NCBI RefSeq assembly: GCF_001552735.1 | Contig: NZ_BCRT01000021.1 | Coordinates: 1 to 64,000, forward strand | Length of the DNA: 64,000 nt | From: Sanguibacter suarezii NBRC 16159 | GTDB taxonomy: Bacteria > Actinomycetota > Actinomycetes > Actinomycetales > Cellulomonadaceae | Reading direction: 5' to 3' | Shown here: positions 8,186 through 19,424 of the stretch, in pieces | How positions within the stretch are numbered: position 1 is the first letter of the stretch | Layout: each line of letters starts with the position of its first letter | Program-made: the position numbers and the translations under genes | Notes under the pieces: model-generated | The model's database searches: none | What the model was told of the DNA's origin: nothing | Seen by the model: the letters and a program-made list of their open reading frames with translations, nothing else

Positions 8186-8989
8186 ATGATTGCGCGCCCC
8201 CACTACGACGACGACCTCCGCCTGGCCCTCGTCATCGCCGACCAGGTCGACTCCCTGACCATGTCCCGGTTCAAGGCCCTCGACCTGCACGTCGAGTCCA
8301 AGCCGGACCACACCCCCGTCTCCGACGCTGACCGGTCCGCCGAGGAGATCATCCGCGGGCAGCTCAGCCGGGCTCGTGGGCGCGACGCGATCCTGGGCGA
8401 GGAGTTCGGGGCCACGGGGCACAGCTCACGGCGCTGGATCATCGACCCCATCGACGGGACCAAGAACTTCGTCCGCGGCGTGCCGGTGTGGGCCACGCTC
8501 ATCGCCCTCGCCGAGGGTGACGACATCGTCGTCGGTGTGGTCAGCGCGCCGGCGCTCGGCCGACGGTGGTGGGCAGCCAAGGGCACCGGCGCGTGGACCG
8601 GGAAGTCCCTCGCCGCCGCGTCGCGCCTGCGCGTCTCCGGCGTCACGGACATCGCTGACGCGTCCTTGTCCTACTCGAGCCTGAGCGGCTGGGACGAGCG
8701 CGGCAAGCTCGACCAGTTCGTCGACCTCACCCGCCAGGCCTGGCGCACCCGCGCCTACGGCGACTTCTGGTCCTACATGCTCGTGGCCGAGGGCGCCGTG
8801 GACGCGGGGATGGAACCTGAGCTCGAGCTGTACGACATGGCCGCGCTCGTGCCGATCGTCACCGAGGCCGGCGGGCGGTTCACCTCGCTGGACGGCGTGG
8901 ACGGACCGTACGGCGGCAACGCCCTCGCCAGCAACGGGCTGCTGCACGACCACATCCTGGCGTCGCTGGCGGACAAGCCGAGGCACTGA
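8186..8989 (+). CDS. hisN: Histidinol-phosphatase of the inositol monophosphatase family
   Basis: 267 aa. Metal-binding motifs of the IMPase superfamily are present: EEFG (Glu), [15 protein letters not shown] (DPxDGT) and a C-terminal [19 protein letters not shown] (W/YD-A). The combination and the position after aroA-rsgA match actinobacterial HisN, which removes phosphate from histidinol-phosphate in histidine synthesis. Activity on inositol phosphate cannot be excluded by sequence reading. The start is the leaderless-type ATG at 8186; the longer open frame upstream overlaps rsgA and is rejected. Confidence 0.88.
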   Translation: MIARPHYDDDLRLALVIADQVDSLTMSRFKALDLHVESKPDHTPVSDADRSAEEIIRGQLSRARGRDAILGEEFGATGHSSRRWIIDPIDGTKNFVRGVPVWATLIALAEGDDIVVGVVSAPALGRRWWAAKGTGAWTGKSLAAASRLRVSGVTDIADASLSYSSLSGWDERGKLDQFVDLTRQAWRTRAYGDFWSYMLVAEGAVDAGMEPELELYDMAALVPIVTEAGGRFTSLDGVDGPYGGNALASNGLLHDHILASLADKPRH

Positions 8990-9005
8990 CCCCGCGGGTC
9001 AGCGC

Positions 9006-9039
9006 CTGATCAGCAGGTCAGGGCTGATCAGCAGGTCAG
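9006..9039. repeat. Two 16-bp direct repeats with CTGATCAG palindromes
   Basis: CTGATCAGCAGGTCAG occurs at 9006-9021 and again at 9024-9039, period 18 bp. Each copy contains the palindrome CTGATCAG. The second copy carries the stop codon of the DUF6912 gene. It lies between the convergent hisN and DUF6912 genes and may act as a weak terminator or be a recent duplication. Confidence 0.7.
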
Positions 9040-9524
9040 CGCGGGATCGCGGTCAGCTCGGTCGCGTCGTACCAGAGCAGGTCGCGGTCGGCGAGGCGCT
9101 CGATGGCGTCGTCGTCGCCGCCCATGACGGCTTCGATGTCGGCTGCGGCGTCGGGCTCGTCGACATGGACGCAGACGATCTTCACGCCGCTGACCGGCTC
9201 CGTGGTCTCCACAGCGCTGGGTGCGACGTCGTCGTCGTCGCCGTCACCCGCGAGGAGCGGGCGGACGACCGCGTCGGGGACGTCCACCGACATGACCACC
9301 CGCAGCCACGGGACGGCCGGCCCGGAGGCGATCGCCACGAGGGAGTCGTCCGCAGCAGCGAGCTGCGCGACGTACTCGACCTCTTCGAGGTCGTCGATCC
9401 CCTCGTCGGCGAGCTCGGCCACCAGTGCCGGCGTCGCGGCGTGCGCGCGGCGAGGTGCGAGCGTGATGGTCGTGGAGGTCAGGGCATCAAGCTCGGCGAG
9501 CGTCGAGGGGACGTAGAGGCGCAT
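9036..9524 (-). CDS. DUF6912 family protein
   Basis: 162 aa, beginning MRLYVPSTLAELDAL, the typical start of this actinobacteria-restricted family of unknown function. Acidic overall with an Asp-rich stretch near residue 105. No membrane segment or signal peptide. The ATG at 9524 is chosen because the family motif begins there. It lies four bases from the end of the cpaE-like gene and is probably the last gene of that operon. Confidence 0.8.
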   Translation of the reverse strand: MRLYVPSTLAELDALTSTTITLAPRRAHAATPALVAELADEGIDDLEEVEYVAQLAAADDSLVAIASGPAVPWLRVVMSVDVPDAVVRPLLAGDGDDDDVAPSAVETTEPVSGVKIVCVHVDEPDAAADIEAVMGGDDDAIERLADRDLLWYDATELTAIPR

Positions 9525-9528
9525 GGCC

Positions 9529-11124
9529 TTAGTGTGCCACCGTCGGCGACCACGCGGAGGCAACCGGTGACCCGGCGGCGGGCTCTGCGCCCCGGCCGTG
9601 CGCTGCGGGGTGTCCCGCGGGCGCCCGCTCGCGCACTGCCTCCGCCAGCTCGCTGATCGCCCGGCGCGCCGCAGAGGCCGGCGCCACCTCCCCCAGCGCA
9701 CGCCCGGCCAGCAGCGCGGCGTCGCAGGAGGCCTGGTCCTCGGGCACGAGCTGGACGTCGGTGACGTTGGCGTAGCGCAGCAGCGTCTCTCGCAGGACCG
9801 TACCGGCCTGGCGTCCTACGGCGGAGGCGCGGACCCGGTTGACCACGACGACCGGCTCGTTCGTCGCCACGCCCGTCCCGCGCAGGTCGTCGAGGGCGCG
9901 CACCAGACGCTGCATGCTCACCGCGTCGGCGCCTCCGACCACCACGACCACGTCGGCCGCCGCGAGGGCGCTGAGGGTCGCGGCGTTGCGCTGGGGTGCC
10001 CGGGTGTCGTAGGTGAGCATCTCGTCGCTCTCGACCGCGAAGCCGCAGTCGATGACGGTCCACCGCGCGAGCCGGCGGCACTCCTGCCACACCGTCTCCA
10101 GCCCCGCGGCGGACAGCTCGGGCCACCGGCTCGCCCGTGCGATCCCGGTGAGGATGCGCAGGCGCGGCGTGAGGGCTGGGGTGATCGTCGCCAGCTGATG
10201 CAGGGTCAAGGTCCCGTTCCCTGCCGCGCGGCAGGCCGCAGCGATGCCCGAGGACTCGTCCAGCAGCCCCGTCATCTGGGCGAGCGCACCGGAATAGGTG
10301 TCGGCGTCCACGAGGAGGGCGGTGTCTGCGGCCGGCGCAGGAGAGCTGGACGGCTGCCCCGGCACACCAGGCGCCTGCGCGAGGTCGGTCCAGGGGTCCG
10401 CGGCCGGTCCGTTCGCCCACCCGCTCGGGGTCCGGCCCTGCCGGCGACGACGCTCTCGCCGGTCGCGTCGGTCGCGTCGGTCGCGTCGGCCGCGTGCGGG
10501 GTCGGCGACCAGCTCGGCTGCGAGGTTCAGCGCGATGGTCGACCGCCCCGGCGCGCCGGTGGGGCCCCATACCGCGACGACGATCCCCAGGCCCGCAGCG
10601 CCGTCTCTGGTGCCGGTGCCCGCTCCCCACCCGTCACCGGCGCCCGTCTCCCACTCCCACGCCGCGCGCGGGTCCGCGGTTCCGGGCGCGGCCCCATCGG
10701 GGTGCCCGACGGCCGCGAGCGCGCCGGCACCGGAGACCGCGGCCGACCGGACGAGGTCGACGAGCTTCGCCGGCACGTCTGCGTCCTCACAGACCGCGTC
10801 GACTCCCAGCGCCTGCACCCTCTCGCGCTGCCACGGCACGTCCGGGCACAGGGCGAGGACACGGGTGCCGTCAGCGTGCAGCGCAGCCACGACAGGTCGG
10901 TCGAGCCCTGGCAGGTCGCAGGAGACGACCGCCACCCGTCCCAGGCCCGCGGCGGAGGCCGCCAGCAGCTCCGCGATGTCCGCGCACCGGCGAGTGAGGT
11001 CGACGGCGTCCGGGACGGTGGCGAGCGCAGCGACCGAGACCGCCTCGACCGGGCCGACCACCGCGCACAGCACAGTCACCGGTCCGCGCGCCTCGGTCTC
11101 GTCGGTGCCGTGGACGGGAGTCAC
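9529..11124 (-). CDS. CpaE/MinD-like P-loop ATPase, Walker lysine missing
   Basis: 531 aa. The C-terminal half is a SIMIBI-class (ParA/MinD/CpaE) domain: P-loop-like VWGPTGAPGRSTIALNLA near 188-205, TALLVDADTYSG, and WTVIDCGFAVE. The expected lysine of GKT/S is Arg (GAPGRST), a form I know from tad-associated actinobacterial homologues, so ATP use is uncertain. The N-terminal 130 residues look like a degenerate receiver domain, as in CpaE. A charged Arg/Asp repeat (DRRDRRDRRERRRR) interrupts the ATPase fold. It starts with GTG overlapping the SAF-domain gene, the CpaB-CpaE-like order of Flp pilus clusters, but no pilin, CpaF or TadB/C genes are here. Confidence 0.8.
   Translation of the reverse strand: MTPVHGTDETEARGPVTVLCAVVGPVEAVSVAALATVPDAVDLTRRCADIAELLAASAAGLGRVAVVSCDLPGLDRPVVAALHADGTRVLALCPDVPWQRERVQALGVDAVCEDADVPAKLVDLVRSAAVSGAGALAAVGHPDGAAPGTADPRAAWEWETGAGDGWGAGTGTRDGAAGLGIVVAVWGPTGAPGRSTIALNLAAELVADPARGRRDRRDRRDRRERRRRQGRTPSGWANGPAADPWTDLAQAPGVPGQPSSSPAPAADTALLVDADTYSGALAQMTGLLDESSGIAAACRAAGNGTLTLHQLATITPALTPRLRILTGIARASRWPELSAAGLETVWQECRRLARWTVIDCGFAVESDEMLTYDTRAPQRNAATLSALAAADVVVVVGGADAVSMQRLVRALDDLRGTGVATNEPVVVVNRVRASAVGRQAGTVLRETLLRYANVTDVQLVPEDQASCDAALLAGRALGEVAPASAARRAISELAEAVRERAPAGHPAAHGRGAEPAAGSPVASAWSPTVAH
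10461..10496. repeat. 9-bp tandem repeat inside the cpaE-like gene
   Basis: GGTCGCGTC occurs three times exactly (10461-10487) plus one imperfect copy. On the coding strand it encodes the Asp-Arg-Arg repeat. The unit length keeps the frame if copy number changes. Confidence 0.8.
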
Positions 11125-11813
11125 AGCTCTGGCCCGGGCACCGGCACGATCGCCACCTCGCCGTCGCCGGCAAGAGCGGCGAGGACCTGCGGCAGTGCGC
11201 TGGTGGGCGTGAGCACATGGACGGTGGGCGCACCCCCGGCGAGCAGGCTGCTTCCCCGTTCACCGAGCTCGGCGACGACGAGCCCGTCCGCGAGCAGCAC
11301 GGGCGCCGGAGCGGCGGTGCCAGCGGTCGCGGCGCCGGCAGGCTGAGGGGAGACGAGCCAGAGGTCCACGAGCGAGCCCGCGGTGACCTTCGAGGAGAGC
11401 GCGTCGGTGACGGGGATCGCGACCGACCGGTAGTCCAGCTCGGTCGCGGACCCCACCGCCGACCGCGCGAGCAGCTCTCGCTCGCCCACCGTGCGCAGGA
11501 CGACGAGCCCTTCGGGCGGCGAGGCAGAGACGGGATAGTAGAGGTCCAGGTCGTCCCCCAGGCGCACATCCACCGCGACGAGGTCCTGCGGCCCGACGGC
11601 GTCCCCCGGCGTCAGGGTGGTGGCGACGGCGTAGACGGCGACCGTACGCCCGGCGTCGGCCACGGCCCAGGTACCCAGCGCCACTGACCCTGCCACGAGC
11701 AGGATGCCGAGGGCGAGCCGCGGGTCCCGCCACGTCGGTCGCCGCAGGCGCACGGCGGCGGGCGCCGGGAGGTCTGGGGCCGTCGTGGACTCACGGTGGT
11801 ACGTCTCGAGCAT
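11121..11813 (-). CDS. SAF domain protein (CpaB/FlgA-like)
   Basis: 230 aa with one membrane segment (LALGILLVAGSVALGTWAVA, about 42-61) followed by an extracytoplasmic SAF domain (TLTPGDAVGPQDLVAVDV...). SAF proteins such as CpaB help assemble Flp pili or bind glycans. The ATG at 11813 is preceded by GGACGGAG. The gene is translationally coupled to the CpaE-like ATPase by a GTGA overlap. It is divergent from the BldC-like regulator, so the 131-bp gap holds both promoters. Confidence 0.82.
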   Translation of the reverse strand: MLETYHRESTTAPDLPAPAAVRLRRPTWRDPRLALGILLVAGSVALGTWAVADAGRTVAVYAVATTLTPGDAVGPQDLVAVDVRLGDDLDLYYPVSASPPEGLVVLRTVGERELLARSAVGSATELDYRSVAIPVTDALSSKVTAGSLVDLWLVSPQPAGAATAGTAAPAPVLLADGLVVAELGERGSSLLAGGAPTVHVLTPTSALPQVLAALAGDGEVAIVPVPGPEL

Positions 11814-11944
11814 CGCGATCTCCGTCCTTATTCCACCCGTTTGCCTCACATCCTGCCTGGCTGTGATGAAATCCGCGCGGCGCCTGTGGACGAAGCGGTG
11901 TGGACGACGCATTCTCAGGCTGCGGTGCGTGCCAGACTGGTGCC

Positions 11945-12160
11945 ATGCCGACCCGCTTTCTCACTCTCGCCGACGTGACCGAGGCGTTGAACATCTCCGC
12001 CGCGCAGGCCTACGCCCTCGTCCGCTCGGGCGACCTGCCGGCGATCCAGGTGGGTGGACGGGGTCAGTGGCGCGTGGAGACGACGGAGCTCGAGGCATAC
12101 ATCCAGCGCCTGTACGCCCAGACCCGCGCGAAGGTCGATGCCAACGGCTTCGAGGACTGA
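11945..12160 (+). CDS. BldC-like MerR-type DNA-binding protein
   Basis: 71 aa, a stand-alone winged helix of the MerR/excisionase type: LTLADVTEALNISAAQAYALVRSGDLPAIQVGGRGQWRVETTELEAYIQRLYA. This is the size and layout of Streptomyces BldC, which lacks an effector domain and polymerises head-to-tail on direct repeats. No ribosome site precedes the ATG at 11945, so a leaderless message is likely. It sits between the divergent SAF gene and the convergent hypothetical gene, about 0.8 kb from a phased direct-repeat array at 12950-13012 that could be its target (inference). Confidence 0.85.
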   Translation: MPTRFLTLADVTEALNISAAQAYALVRSGDLPAIQVGGRGQWRVETTELEAYIQRLYAQTRAKVDANGFED

Positions 12161-12188
12161 GCCGGCGCCCACGGCAGGCCACGGGACG

Positions 12189-12848
12189 TCACTGCACGGT
12201 CGAGCCGATCATCACGACGCCGTCCACACCGATGACCACCCGGTGGTCGCTCCCCCGACGCCGCTCGCCCCACTCCTGAGCCAGGACCGGCTGCAGGTCG
12301 AAGTGGTCACGCCCCACCCGCTCGATCCGCCCGTGATGCTCCCGCGACGCGGTGTGCACGACGACGACCGCACGGTCCCGGGACAACCGGCGCAAGGCCT
12401 GCCCCAGGCCGAGCACCGCCCCGGTGGGCCGCTGCCCGCCTACCCCCTGCGCCGTCGCGCCCTGTCGAGGGCCCTGGGACGCCCCGGCGCCTGATCCCTG
12501 GCCCTGCGGCGCACGGAGCCAGGCGACCGCCTCACGGACGCTGGGCGGCGTCGCTCCTACCCCGAGGCCGGACCAGGACTCCACGGCGCGCAGCGGCACG
12601 ATGACCTCGCGGCCGTCGACCGCGAGCAGCACCCACTCCGGGAAGACCTCGCGCACCTCACCCTCGATGTCGCGGCCCGTGGTCAACGCGGCGCGCACCG
12701 CGCTGCCCCGCAGTCCGCGCAGCCGGTCGGTGAGGACGATCGTGGCCGCCTCGGCACGGGTGAGGTCGGCGGCGGCAGCGTCGCGATCGAGCGACTGCAC
12801 GGCGTCGACCTGGGACTCGAGGTCCGCGAACAGCATCTCCCATCGCAT
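12189..12848 (-). CDS. Conserved actinobacterial protein of unknown function
   Basis: 219 aa starting MRWEMLFADLESQVDAVQ at 12848; the open frame upstream to 12974 lacks this pattern and is excluded. N-terminal helical part (1-55), then a small beta-rich segment (AALTTGRDIEGEVREVFPEWVLLAVDGREVIVPLRAVESWSG), a linker rich in Gly/Gln/Ala, and a C-terminal beta segment (DRAVVVVHTASREHHGRIERVGRDHFDL). The two beta segments, each with a G.I..VG.D-type turn, suggest an Sm-like or PRC-barrel-like fold, which is inference. It converges on the BldC-like gene. No function is recognised. Confidence 0.72.
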   Translation of the reverse strand: MRWEMLFADLESQVDAVQSLDRDAAAADLTRAEAATIVLTDRLRGLRGSAVRAALTTGRDIEGEVREVFPEWVLLAVDGREVIVPLRAVESWSGLGVGATPPSVREAVAWLRAPQGQGSGAGASQGPRQGATAQGVGGQRPTGAVLGLGQALRRLSRDRAVVVVHTASREHHGRIERVGRDHFDLQPVLAQEWGERRRGSDHRVVIGVDGVVMIGSTVQ

Positions 12849-12949
12849 GCGACCACTGTGCCGCAGCGCCGCGGGTCCCGCCCGCCGGCCTCGCCCTCGC
12901 TCGCGTCGTCGTCCACAGGGGCGCCTTCCGGTGGACAGGGGACCACTCG

Positions 12950-13012
12950 GTCGAGTTATATCGAGTGACATCAAGATGCATCAAACGCCATCAAGCATGA
13001 TCAAGGGAGATC
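12950..13012. repeat. Six 10-bp phased direct repeats upstream of LysM gene
   Basis: Units start every 10 bp: GTCGAGTTAT (12950), ATCGAGTGAC (12960), ATCAAGATGC (12970), ATCAAACGCC (12980), ATCAAGCATG (12990), ATCAAGGGAG (13000), ending with ATC at 13010. The first six bases follow RTCRAR while the last four vary, so binding sites on one DNA face are suggested rather than simple slippage. The last unit contributes AAGGGAG, the ribosome site of the LysM gene (ATG 13015). Helical phasing and head-to-tail order resemble BldC-type targets. Confidence 0.85.
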
Positions 13013-13014
13013 CC

Positions 13015-14085
13015 ATGGCATCCCCGGTATCCCTCGCCGGCGGCCGATCCCGCGCCCGACGCTCCGGGCCGCTCGCCACCGCAGCTCTGGGCACGGTCGC
13101 GCTCGCCGTCACGACCACCGTGCTCGCCGCCCGGCTGGTGGCCGTCTGGCCCGAGGCTCTGGCTGCCGGCCGCCAGTGGCCAACTCCAGGCACACTCACC
13201 ATCGACGTCCTGGTCGCGGCACCGCTGCTCGCGACGGGTGCGCTCGTCGCGGCCTGGTGGACGCTGAGCCTGCTGCTGGTCACGGCCACGCTGATGGCGG
13301 ACCGGGCCGGCCTGCACAGCGCCGCCCTCATGCGGTGCGTCCAGTCCGTCGCACCCCGCACCCTGCGTCGCCTGGCGGTCGCCGGCATCGGCGCCGGGCT
13401 CACCTTCTCCGCCCTCCCCGCCCAGGCCGCCCAGGAGCCGCCAGACGTGGGATGGACGACCACCCAGGAGCACTCCGCCCCGGGGACGACCATCCCGGCC
13501 CAGGAGCAGCGCGGCGCACCAGCGGACCCGACAAGCCTGGGCGCCCTCGTGCCGCTCGCCGAGGCGCCGACGCCAGCAGTCCCGCCGGCGACGCCCTCGG
13601 ACACCGCCTCCCCTGCCCCGGTCCCGCCGCCGGAGGCCGCCCCGACGGGGGCGCCACCGGTCACCGAGCAGCCCGCCGGAGCAGCGCACGTACCGGCACC
13701 TCCGGCCGCTCAGCCCCACGTACCTCAGCCCCACGCACCTCAGGTTCCAGCCGCCCCATCAACCTCAGCTCAGCCGGGGGCCGGACCGTCAACGACGGGG
13801 TACCAGCGCGCCGTCCAGGAGCGCGGGATCCACGAGCGCGCGGCCCAGCAGGACGCAGCCCAGCCTGGCGACACCGCTCGGCCGGATCTCGCTGCGGGCG
13901 TCATCGTGGTCGCCCCGGGGGACACCCTGTGGGACCTCGCCGCCGGCACGCTGCCCCCTGGGTCCACCGACGCCGAGATCACCGCGTCCTGGCACGCCTG
14001 GTACGAGATCAACCGGGCGGTGGTCGGGGACGACCCGGACCGGCTGCACCCCGGACAGCTCTTGCAGGCTCCGCCTCTCCCGTGA
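13015..14085 (+). CDS. LysM domain membrane protein
   Basis: 356 aa. Two hydrophobic segments lie in the N-terminal third (ALGTVALAVTTTVLAARLVAV and VLVAAPLLATGALVAAWWTLSLLLV), a third near 120-140 ends in a signal-like ALPAQA. A long Pro/Ala/Gln-rich linker follows, then a single LysM domain (VIVVAPGDTLWDLAAGTL... to LHPGQLL) at the C-terminus. LysM binds the GlcNAc backbone of peptidoglycan, so the protein probably links membrane and wall. AAGGGAGA precedes the ATG. Upstream lies the phased repeat array. The Rv3235-family gene follows on the same strand. Confidence 0.85.
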   Translation: MASPVSLAGGRSRARRSGPLATAALGTVALAVTTTVLAARLVAVWPEALAAGRQWPTPGTLTIDVLVAAPLLATGALVAAWWTLSLLLVTATLMADRAGLHSAALMRCVQSVAPRTLRRLAVAGIGAGLTFSALPAQAAQEPPDVGWTTTQEHSAPGTTIPAQEQRGAPADPTSLGALVPLAEAPTPAVPPATPSDTASPAPVPPPEAAPTGAPPVTEQPAGAAHVPAPPAAQPHVPQPHAPQVPAAPSTSAQPGAGPSTTGYQRAVQERGIHERAAQQDAAQPGDTARPDLAAGVIVVAPGDTLWDLAAGTLPPGSTDAEITASWHAWYEINRAVVGDDPDRLHPGQLLQAPPLP

Positions 14086-14143
14086 CGCACCTGCCCCCGA
14101 TCCTCATCCGACCGACCCCAGCCCGCTGCCTCGCTGCCCGTCC

Positions 14144-14194
14144 GCACCGCCCGACCGTCCGCACCGCCCGACCGTCTGCACCGTCCGACCGTCT
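14144..14194. repeat. Three 17-bp tandem repeats
   Basis: GCACCGCCCGACCGTCC (14144-14160) is repeated at 14161-14177 and 14178-14194 with one and two base changes, in the gap between the LysM and Rv3235-family genes. It ends 10 bases before the ribosome site AAGGAG. The 17-bp unit is not a codon multiple and lies outside coding sequence. Confidence 0.85.
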
Positions 14195-14213
14195 GCCCGC
14201 CAAGGAGCTCGTC

Positions 14214-14834
14214 ATGACCGCATCGACGCTACGCACCGCACAGCACACCCCGTCCCGCACCCCGGGTGCACCGCGCACCCCCGCAGCAGCCGCCGGGAGC
14301 ACCCGGACTGCCCCGCCCCGGGCGGAACCGCTCGCTCATCCCCTGCGGGCGCTGCACCGCACCGACTTCCTTCCCCCGACGCACCAGCCGGACGGCACCC
14401 AGCGGCGCCGGGGTGGGCTCCAGGAGTTCAGCCACCGGCCCGACCGCTCGGCCGAGCTGCCGCTGCGCCCCTCGTCCTCCTCGGCACCCGCGCTCGACGA
14501 CCCGACGGGCCTGTGCTGCGCGGTGGCCCGAGCCGCGATGGAGTCGCTGCGCGGTGTGCGACCGCTGTCCCAGCTGGTGCGCTCGGTCTCCCCCGAGGTG
14601 TTCGACGCCCTGCACGCCCGCTATCAGGTCCGGGAGCAGGCACGGACCCGCCCCGGCGCCCCGCCGGTCTCCCAGTCACGCGCCCGGGTGCGTGCCGCTC
14701 GGATCATCCGCCTCGCACCCGACGCCGCAGAGGCGAGCGTCGTGGTCGACGACGCCGACCGGGTCCGCGCAGCGGCCCTGCGGGTCGAGGAGCACCGCGG
14801 ACGGTGGTGGGTCGTGGTCCTGGAGATCGGATGA
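14214..14834 (+). CDS. Rv3235 family protein
   Basis: 206 aa. The first about 95 residues are disordered (Pro, Thr, Arg-rich). The folded part has the family pattern ALDDPTGLCCAVARAAMESLRGVRPLSQLVRSVSPEVFDALHAR and a C-terminal beta part ending RWWVVVLEIG. Rv3235-family proteins sit next to secA across actinobacteria and have no established role. CAAGGAGCTCGTC precedes the ATG at 14214. It converges on secA with an 18-bp-stem terminator between them. Confidence 0.85.
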   Translation: MTASTLRTAQHTPSRTPGAPRTPAAAAGSTRTAPPRAEPLAHPLRALHRTDFLPPTHQPDGTQRRRGGLQEFSHRPDRSAELPLRPSSSSAPALDDPTGLCCAVARAAMESLRGVRPLSQLVRSVSPEVFDALHARYQVREQARTRPGAPPVSQSRARVRAARIIRLAPDAAEASVVVDDADRVRAAALRVEEHRGRWWVVVLEIG

Positions 14835-14912
14835 CGTCACCCATGCCGTCCCCTGGCGTGGTCCACCGGCGGCGCCTCTCGACGTCGCTTCGCCGGCGGC
14901 CGGGCAGGTACG

Positions 14913-14952
14913 CAGATGAGGGCGCCTCCCCTGCGGGAGGCGCCCTCATCTG
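14913..14952. terminator. Bidirectional terminator, Rv3235-family gene and secA
   Basis: Perfect 18-bp stem (14913-14930 with 14935-14952) and loop CTGC, between convergent stop codons. Confidence 0.9.
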
Positions 14953-15023
14953 TGTGTCATGGCCGGACCGGGAACCGGCCAGCCGGGCTGATCAGCTGGC
15001 CGAACAGTTGGTCGAACAGCTGG

Positions 15024-17819
<2,796 letters not shown>

Positions 17820-17887
17820 GCAGTACTCCCGGTTCGAGTTTCGCTCTCTCGCCCGTACCGAACAGCACGGACCACATACAACTGCCC

Positions 17888-17917
17888 ATCGTATGCGAGG
17901 AGCGGTGCTCCCCGTCA
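17888..17917 (-). promoter_or_regulatory. Possible secA promoter
   Basis: On the minus strand, TACGAT (17888-17893) fits the -10 pattern and TGACGG (17912-17917) lies 18 bases upstream as a weak -35. This would give a leader of about 60 bases. Only the -10 match is good. Confidence 0.35.
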
Positions 17918-17937
17918 CATCGCTCCATCTCTGCGCG

Positions 17938-19251
17938 TCACAGCCCTGGCGCGGGGTGCGGACCTCCTCGGCCACCCTCGAGCACCGCAGCGGCTGCCTG
18001 TGGCCCACCTGCGGCGCGCGCGGCGGCCACGGCGGTGGCGAGGTCGACGGCGAGGTCGCCACGGCCGGCCACCACGATCTCACCCAGTCCCAGCCATCCG
18101 GCCAGCACGACGAGCTCGTCGGCGAGCAGCCGGGCGGTGCTCGTCGTGGCGGCTGCGTCACGGTATGCGGCCTGCACCCGCAGCACCCCGGCCGCCCGGT
18201 CGGCCTTGAGGTCCACCCGGGCGGTGATCTCCTCCCCCTCGAGGAAGGGCAGGACGTAGTAGCCGTGCACCCGGTCCTTGGCCGGGACGTAGATCTCGAT
18301 CCGGTAGTGGGTGGCGAAGAGCTCGGCCAGGCGTCGCCGCTCGAAGATCAGCGGGTCGAAGGGGCTGAGCAGGGTGCGCGCGGTCGCCATGCGCGGGGTG
18401 ACGGCGTCGCGGTGGACGTAGGTCTCTCGGTCCCAGCCGCGGACAGTGACCGGGACCACCGTGCCCTCCTCGACGAGCTCGGCCAGCGCTGCGCGCGGCG
18501 CGGGCCCCTTGAGGCGGAAGTAGTCGGCGAAGCAGCGTGCGGTGCCCACCCCGTGCGCTCGGGCGCCGATCTCGACGAGGGCACGCACGGCGTCGGCGTC
18601 GGCGACGGGTGGGGCGGCGAGCACCGCGGGTGGCAGGACCCGCTCGGTGAGGTCGTAGACCCGTTCGAAGGTGGTGGTGCGTCCGGCGGCGGTGACCTCG
18701 CCGGTGAAGAACAAGAACTCCAGCGCCCGCTTGGCCGTGCTCCAATTCCACCCCCAGGCGCTCGTGTCGCGCGGGTGGCTCTCCACCAGGAGCGCTTCGA
18801 CCTGGGCGGCGGTCAAGGGCCCGCGGTCGTGCAGGATCGCTCGGATCTCGGCGATCTCGGCGGAGTGGTTCATCTCCGCGGCGCTGATCTGCCCCCACGC
18901 CTCGGTGCGGTAACGGCGCTGACGCCACTCCAGCAGGCGATAGGTCTGGGGCGGGACGAAGGACGCCTCGTGCGCCCAGTACTCCACGAGCCGGCGAGGC
19001 TGCTGCTGCGTCGCGCGGGTCAGCAGCGCCGGGTCGTACGGTCCCAGCCGGGAGAACAGCGGCATGAGGTGCGCCCGCGCGAGCACGTTGACCGAGTCGA
19101 TCTGCAGCAGGCCCAACCGCCCGACGACGCGGTTGAGACCCGCCATCGTCACCGGCCCGGGCTGGCGCGGGCGGTGCAGACCCGAGGCGGCGAGCGCCGT
19201 GCGCCGCGCCTGGGACAGCGTCATGGTGCGTTCGGGGGGACGCGCGGGCAT
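17938..19251 (-). CDS. Winged-helix DNA glycosylase of the YcaQ/AlkZ family
   Basis: 437 aa, HTH_42 superfamily. The catalytic QxD motif of the YcaQ branch is seen in [15 protein letters not shown], followed by [11 protein letters not shown] and, near the C-terminus, [17 protein letters not shown] and [23 protein letters not shown]. YcaQ/AlkX enzymes excise alkylated bases and unhook interstrand crosslinks; the natural lesion here is unknown. The start is ATG 19251, with an in-frame ATG at 19224 as an alternative. It is a single gene between secA and the hpf terminator. Confidence 0.88.
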   Translation of the reverse strand: MPARPPERTMTLSQARRTALAASGLHRPRQPGPVTMAGLNRVVGRLGLLQIDSVNVLARAHLMPLFSRLGPYDPALLTRATQQQPRRLVEYWAHEASFVPPQTYRLLEWRQRRYRTEAWGQISAAEMNHSAEIAEIRAILHDRGPLTAAQVEALLVESHPRDTSAWGWNWSTAKRALEFLFFTGEVTAAGRTTTFERVYDLTERVLPPAVLAAPPVADADAVRALVEIGARAHGVGTARCFADYFRLKGPAPRAALAELVEEGTVVPVTVRGWDRETYVHRDAVTPRMATARTLLSPFDPLIFERRRLAELFATHYRIEIYVPAKDRVHGYYVLPFLEGEEITARVDLKADRAAGVLRVQAAYRDAAATTSTARLLADELVVLAGWLGLGEIVVAGRGDLAVDLATAVAAARAAGGPQAAAAVLEGGRGGPHPAPGL

Positions 19252-19330
19252 CAGCGCGTGCCGTCGCGGCGCAGTCCGGAAGAGGTCATGGCGACATTCT
19301 GCCTCGGGCCGGTGACATCCCCGCGCGCAG

Positions 19331-19364
19331 CGACGGCGTGGAACCCGGAGGTTCCACGCCGTCG
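19331..19364. terminator. Terminator downstream of hpf
   Basis: Perfect 14-bp stem (19331-19344 with 19351-19364), 6-nt loop, 61 bases past the hpf stop on the minus strand and upstream of the YcaQ-family gene. Confidence 0.85.
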
Positions 19365-19424
19365 TCTCGCGAGGTCTCGCGCACTGCTGGATCGTCAGGT
19401 CAGCGCGAGGTCACCGAGGGGTCG

